DNA from: DATBMY01 sp036554605
Lineage (GTDB): Bacteria > Acidobacteriota > Blastocatellia > UBA7656
Direction: 5' to 3'
NCBI GenBank assembly: GCA_036554605.1
Contig: DATBMY010000061.1
Location: 1-6,560 of the forward strand
DNA: 6,560 bases
Under the pieces are notes generated by a model, which saw only the letters and a program-made list of their open reading frames with translations, did no database searches and was not told the DNA's origin. Shown here in pieces: positions 6,107 to 6,560 of the stretch. How positions within the stretch are numbered: position 1 is the first letter of the stretch; each line of letters starts with the position of its first letter. Both the position numbers and the translations under genes were made by a program.

Positions 6107-6136
6107 TTTGGTCAATCATTCGGTTAAATATCCATA

Positions 6137-6511
6137 TTAAGTTATAAGTGATGATCTTCCGACGACTCTGATAGTGTAATCCTTTCGCTGCGACATCTTG
6201 GCATTCAGCCTCGCCTTCACCGCCCCGTTCTGGTCGGTAACAACTCGCGTGCTGCCCAGGTGATCTGCCGTTATATAGCTCGTGCCGCCTCCCGTCGGCG
6301 CTCCGCTCACGTACTCCACTACAAGCTGCCCCGCCGCGTTATAGACGAACAGAGTGGTCCCCGTAGAGTCGGTCTTCTTCACCCCCCGCTCATCCCCGTC
6401 GTAGCCATATGTGGCTCGAGCGGCGTTGAATGTTACCATATGATTCTCGGCATCGTAGGTGAAGTTGCGCCTTGCCTAGTCCTGCGTCCGGTTGTCAGAC
6501 ATTTCGTACAA
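6137..6511 (-). pseudogene. RHS-repeat core fragment, decayed
   Basis: The minus-strand frame shows RHS/YD-repeat features: NRTQD, then FTYDAENHMVTFN, YGYDGDERGVKK, TTLFVYNAAGQLVVEY and the RHS core TSYITADHLGSTRVVTDQNGAVKAR. Intact RHS proteins are large surface or secreted polymorphic-toxin shells that continue after this core (usually xxDYxPFGE) into a variable toxin domain. Here the frame is broken: TAG at 6476-6478 interrupts it inside the YD repeat, where CAG (Gln) would need only one base change. TAA at 6530-6532 closes it upstream. After VKAR the expected PFGE segment is missing, and 23 unrelated residues lead to a stop at 6137. The open part, 6439 down to 6137, could still start at an internal ATG, but it has no visible ribosome binding site and is only a piece of the domain. 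It is most likely a remnant or an orphan cassette left by recombination. Confidence 0.75.
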
Positions 6512-6560
6512 GCCAGGATACCTTCCTATTTAAGGGCAATTTTTCTCCAATTATCAATTT

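Noticed and set aside
6064..6560. An attachment-site duplicate of the tRNA-Val 3' end, which would mark an integrated element
   Set aside because: I searched for the last 14-20 bases of the tRNA downstream and found no second copy within the window. No integrase is present either.

Overview
This is a bacterial chromosomal window of moderate, roughly balanced GC content. It holds four complete or partial housekeeping and metabolic genes, one exported protein of unknown function, one tRNA and one decayed RHS fragment. The primary sigma factor has a long insert between regions 1.2 and 2. It is found with an exported helical-repeat protein of a type I associate with Acidobacteriota, a URO-D-like methyltransferase relative, and RHS debris. 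Together these suggest Acidobacteriota, possibly class Blastocatellia. That is inference from gene flavour, not from a marker search.

Layout. Positions 1-957 (minus strand) carry a two-gene unit: a MarR-family regulator followed 2 bases later by a GH13 alpha-amylase-family enzyme that runs off the left edge. Positions 958-1147 are a compact divergent control region. It has a good sigma70 promoter reading right, a TATAAT box reading left that overlaps it, paired TGTATT/TTACAGG repeats that look like MarR operators, and a leader with two hairpins. The second hairpin resembles an intrinsic terminator and lies before the sigma factor gene. Positions 1148-2797 (plus) encode the RpoD-type sigma factor. 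It meets head-on, 5 bases away, a URO-D-family gene at 2803-3726 (minus). Positions 3727-3946 are a second divergent intergenic region with two inverted repeats. Positions 3947-5776 (plus) encode a 609-residue protein with a signal peptide and helical repeats. After about 170 bases with no supported gene come a tRNA-Val(GAC) with its own promoter (5944-6063), its terminator, and a minus-strand RHS-core pseudogene with in-frame stops (6137-6511).

How it may fit together. The MarR protein probably controls its own operon with the GH13 enzyme. Because its likely operators overlap the sigma gene promoter, it may also affect rpoD transcription. The URO-D-like protein, the exported protein and the tRNA appear to be independent transcription units. 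I do not see a clear novel defence, mobile or RNA-guided system. The parts most worth a second look are the marR/rpoD control region with its terminator-like leader, the reduced sigma region 1.1, and the broken RHS cassette beside the tRNA.
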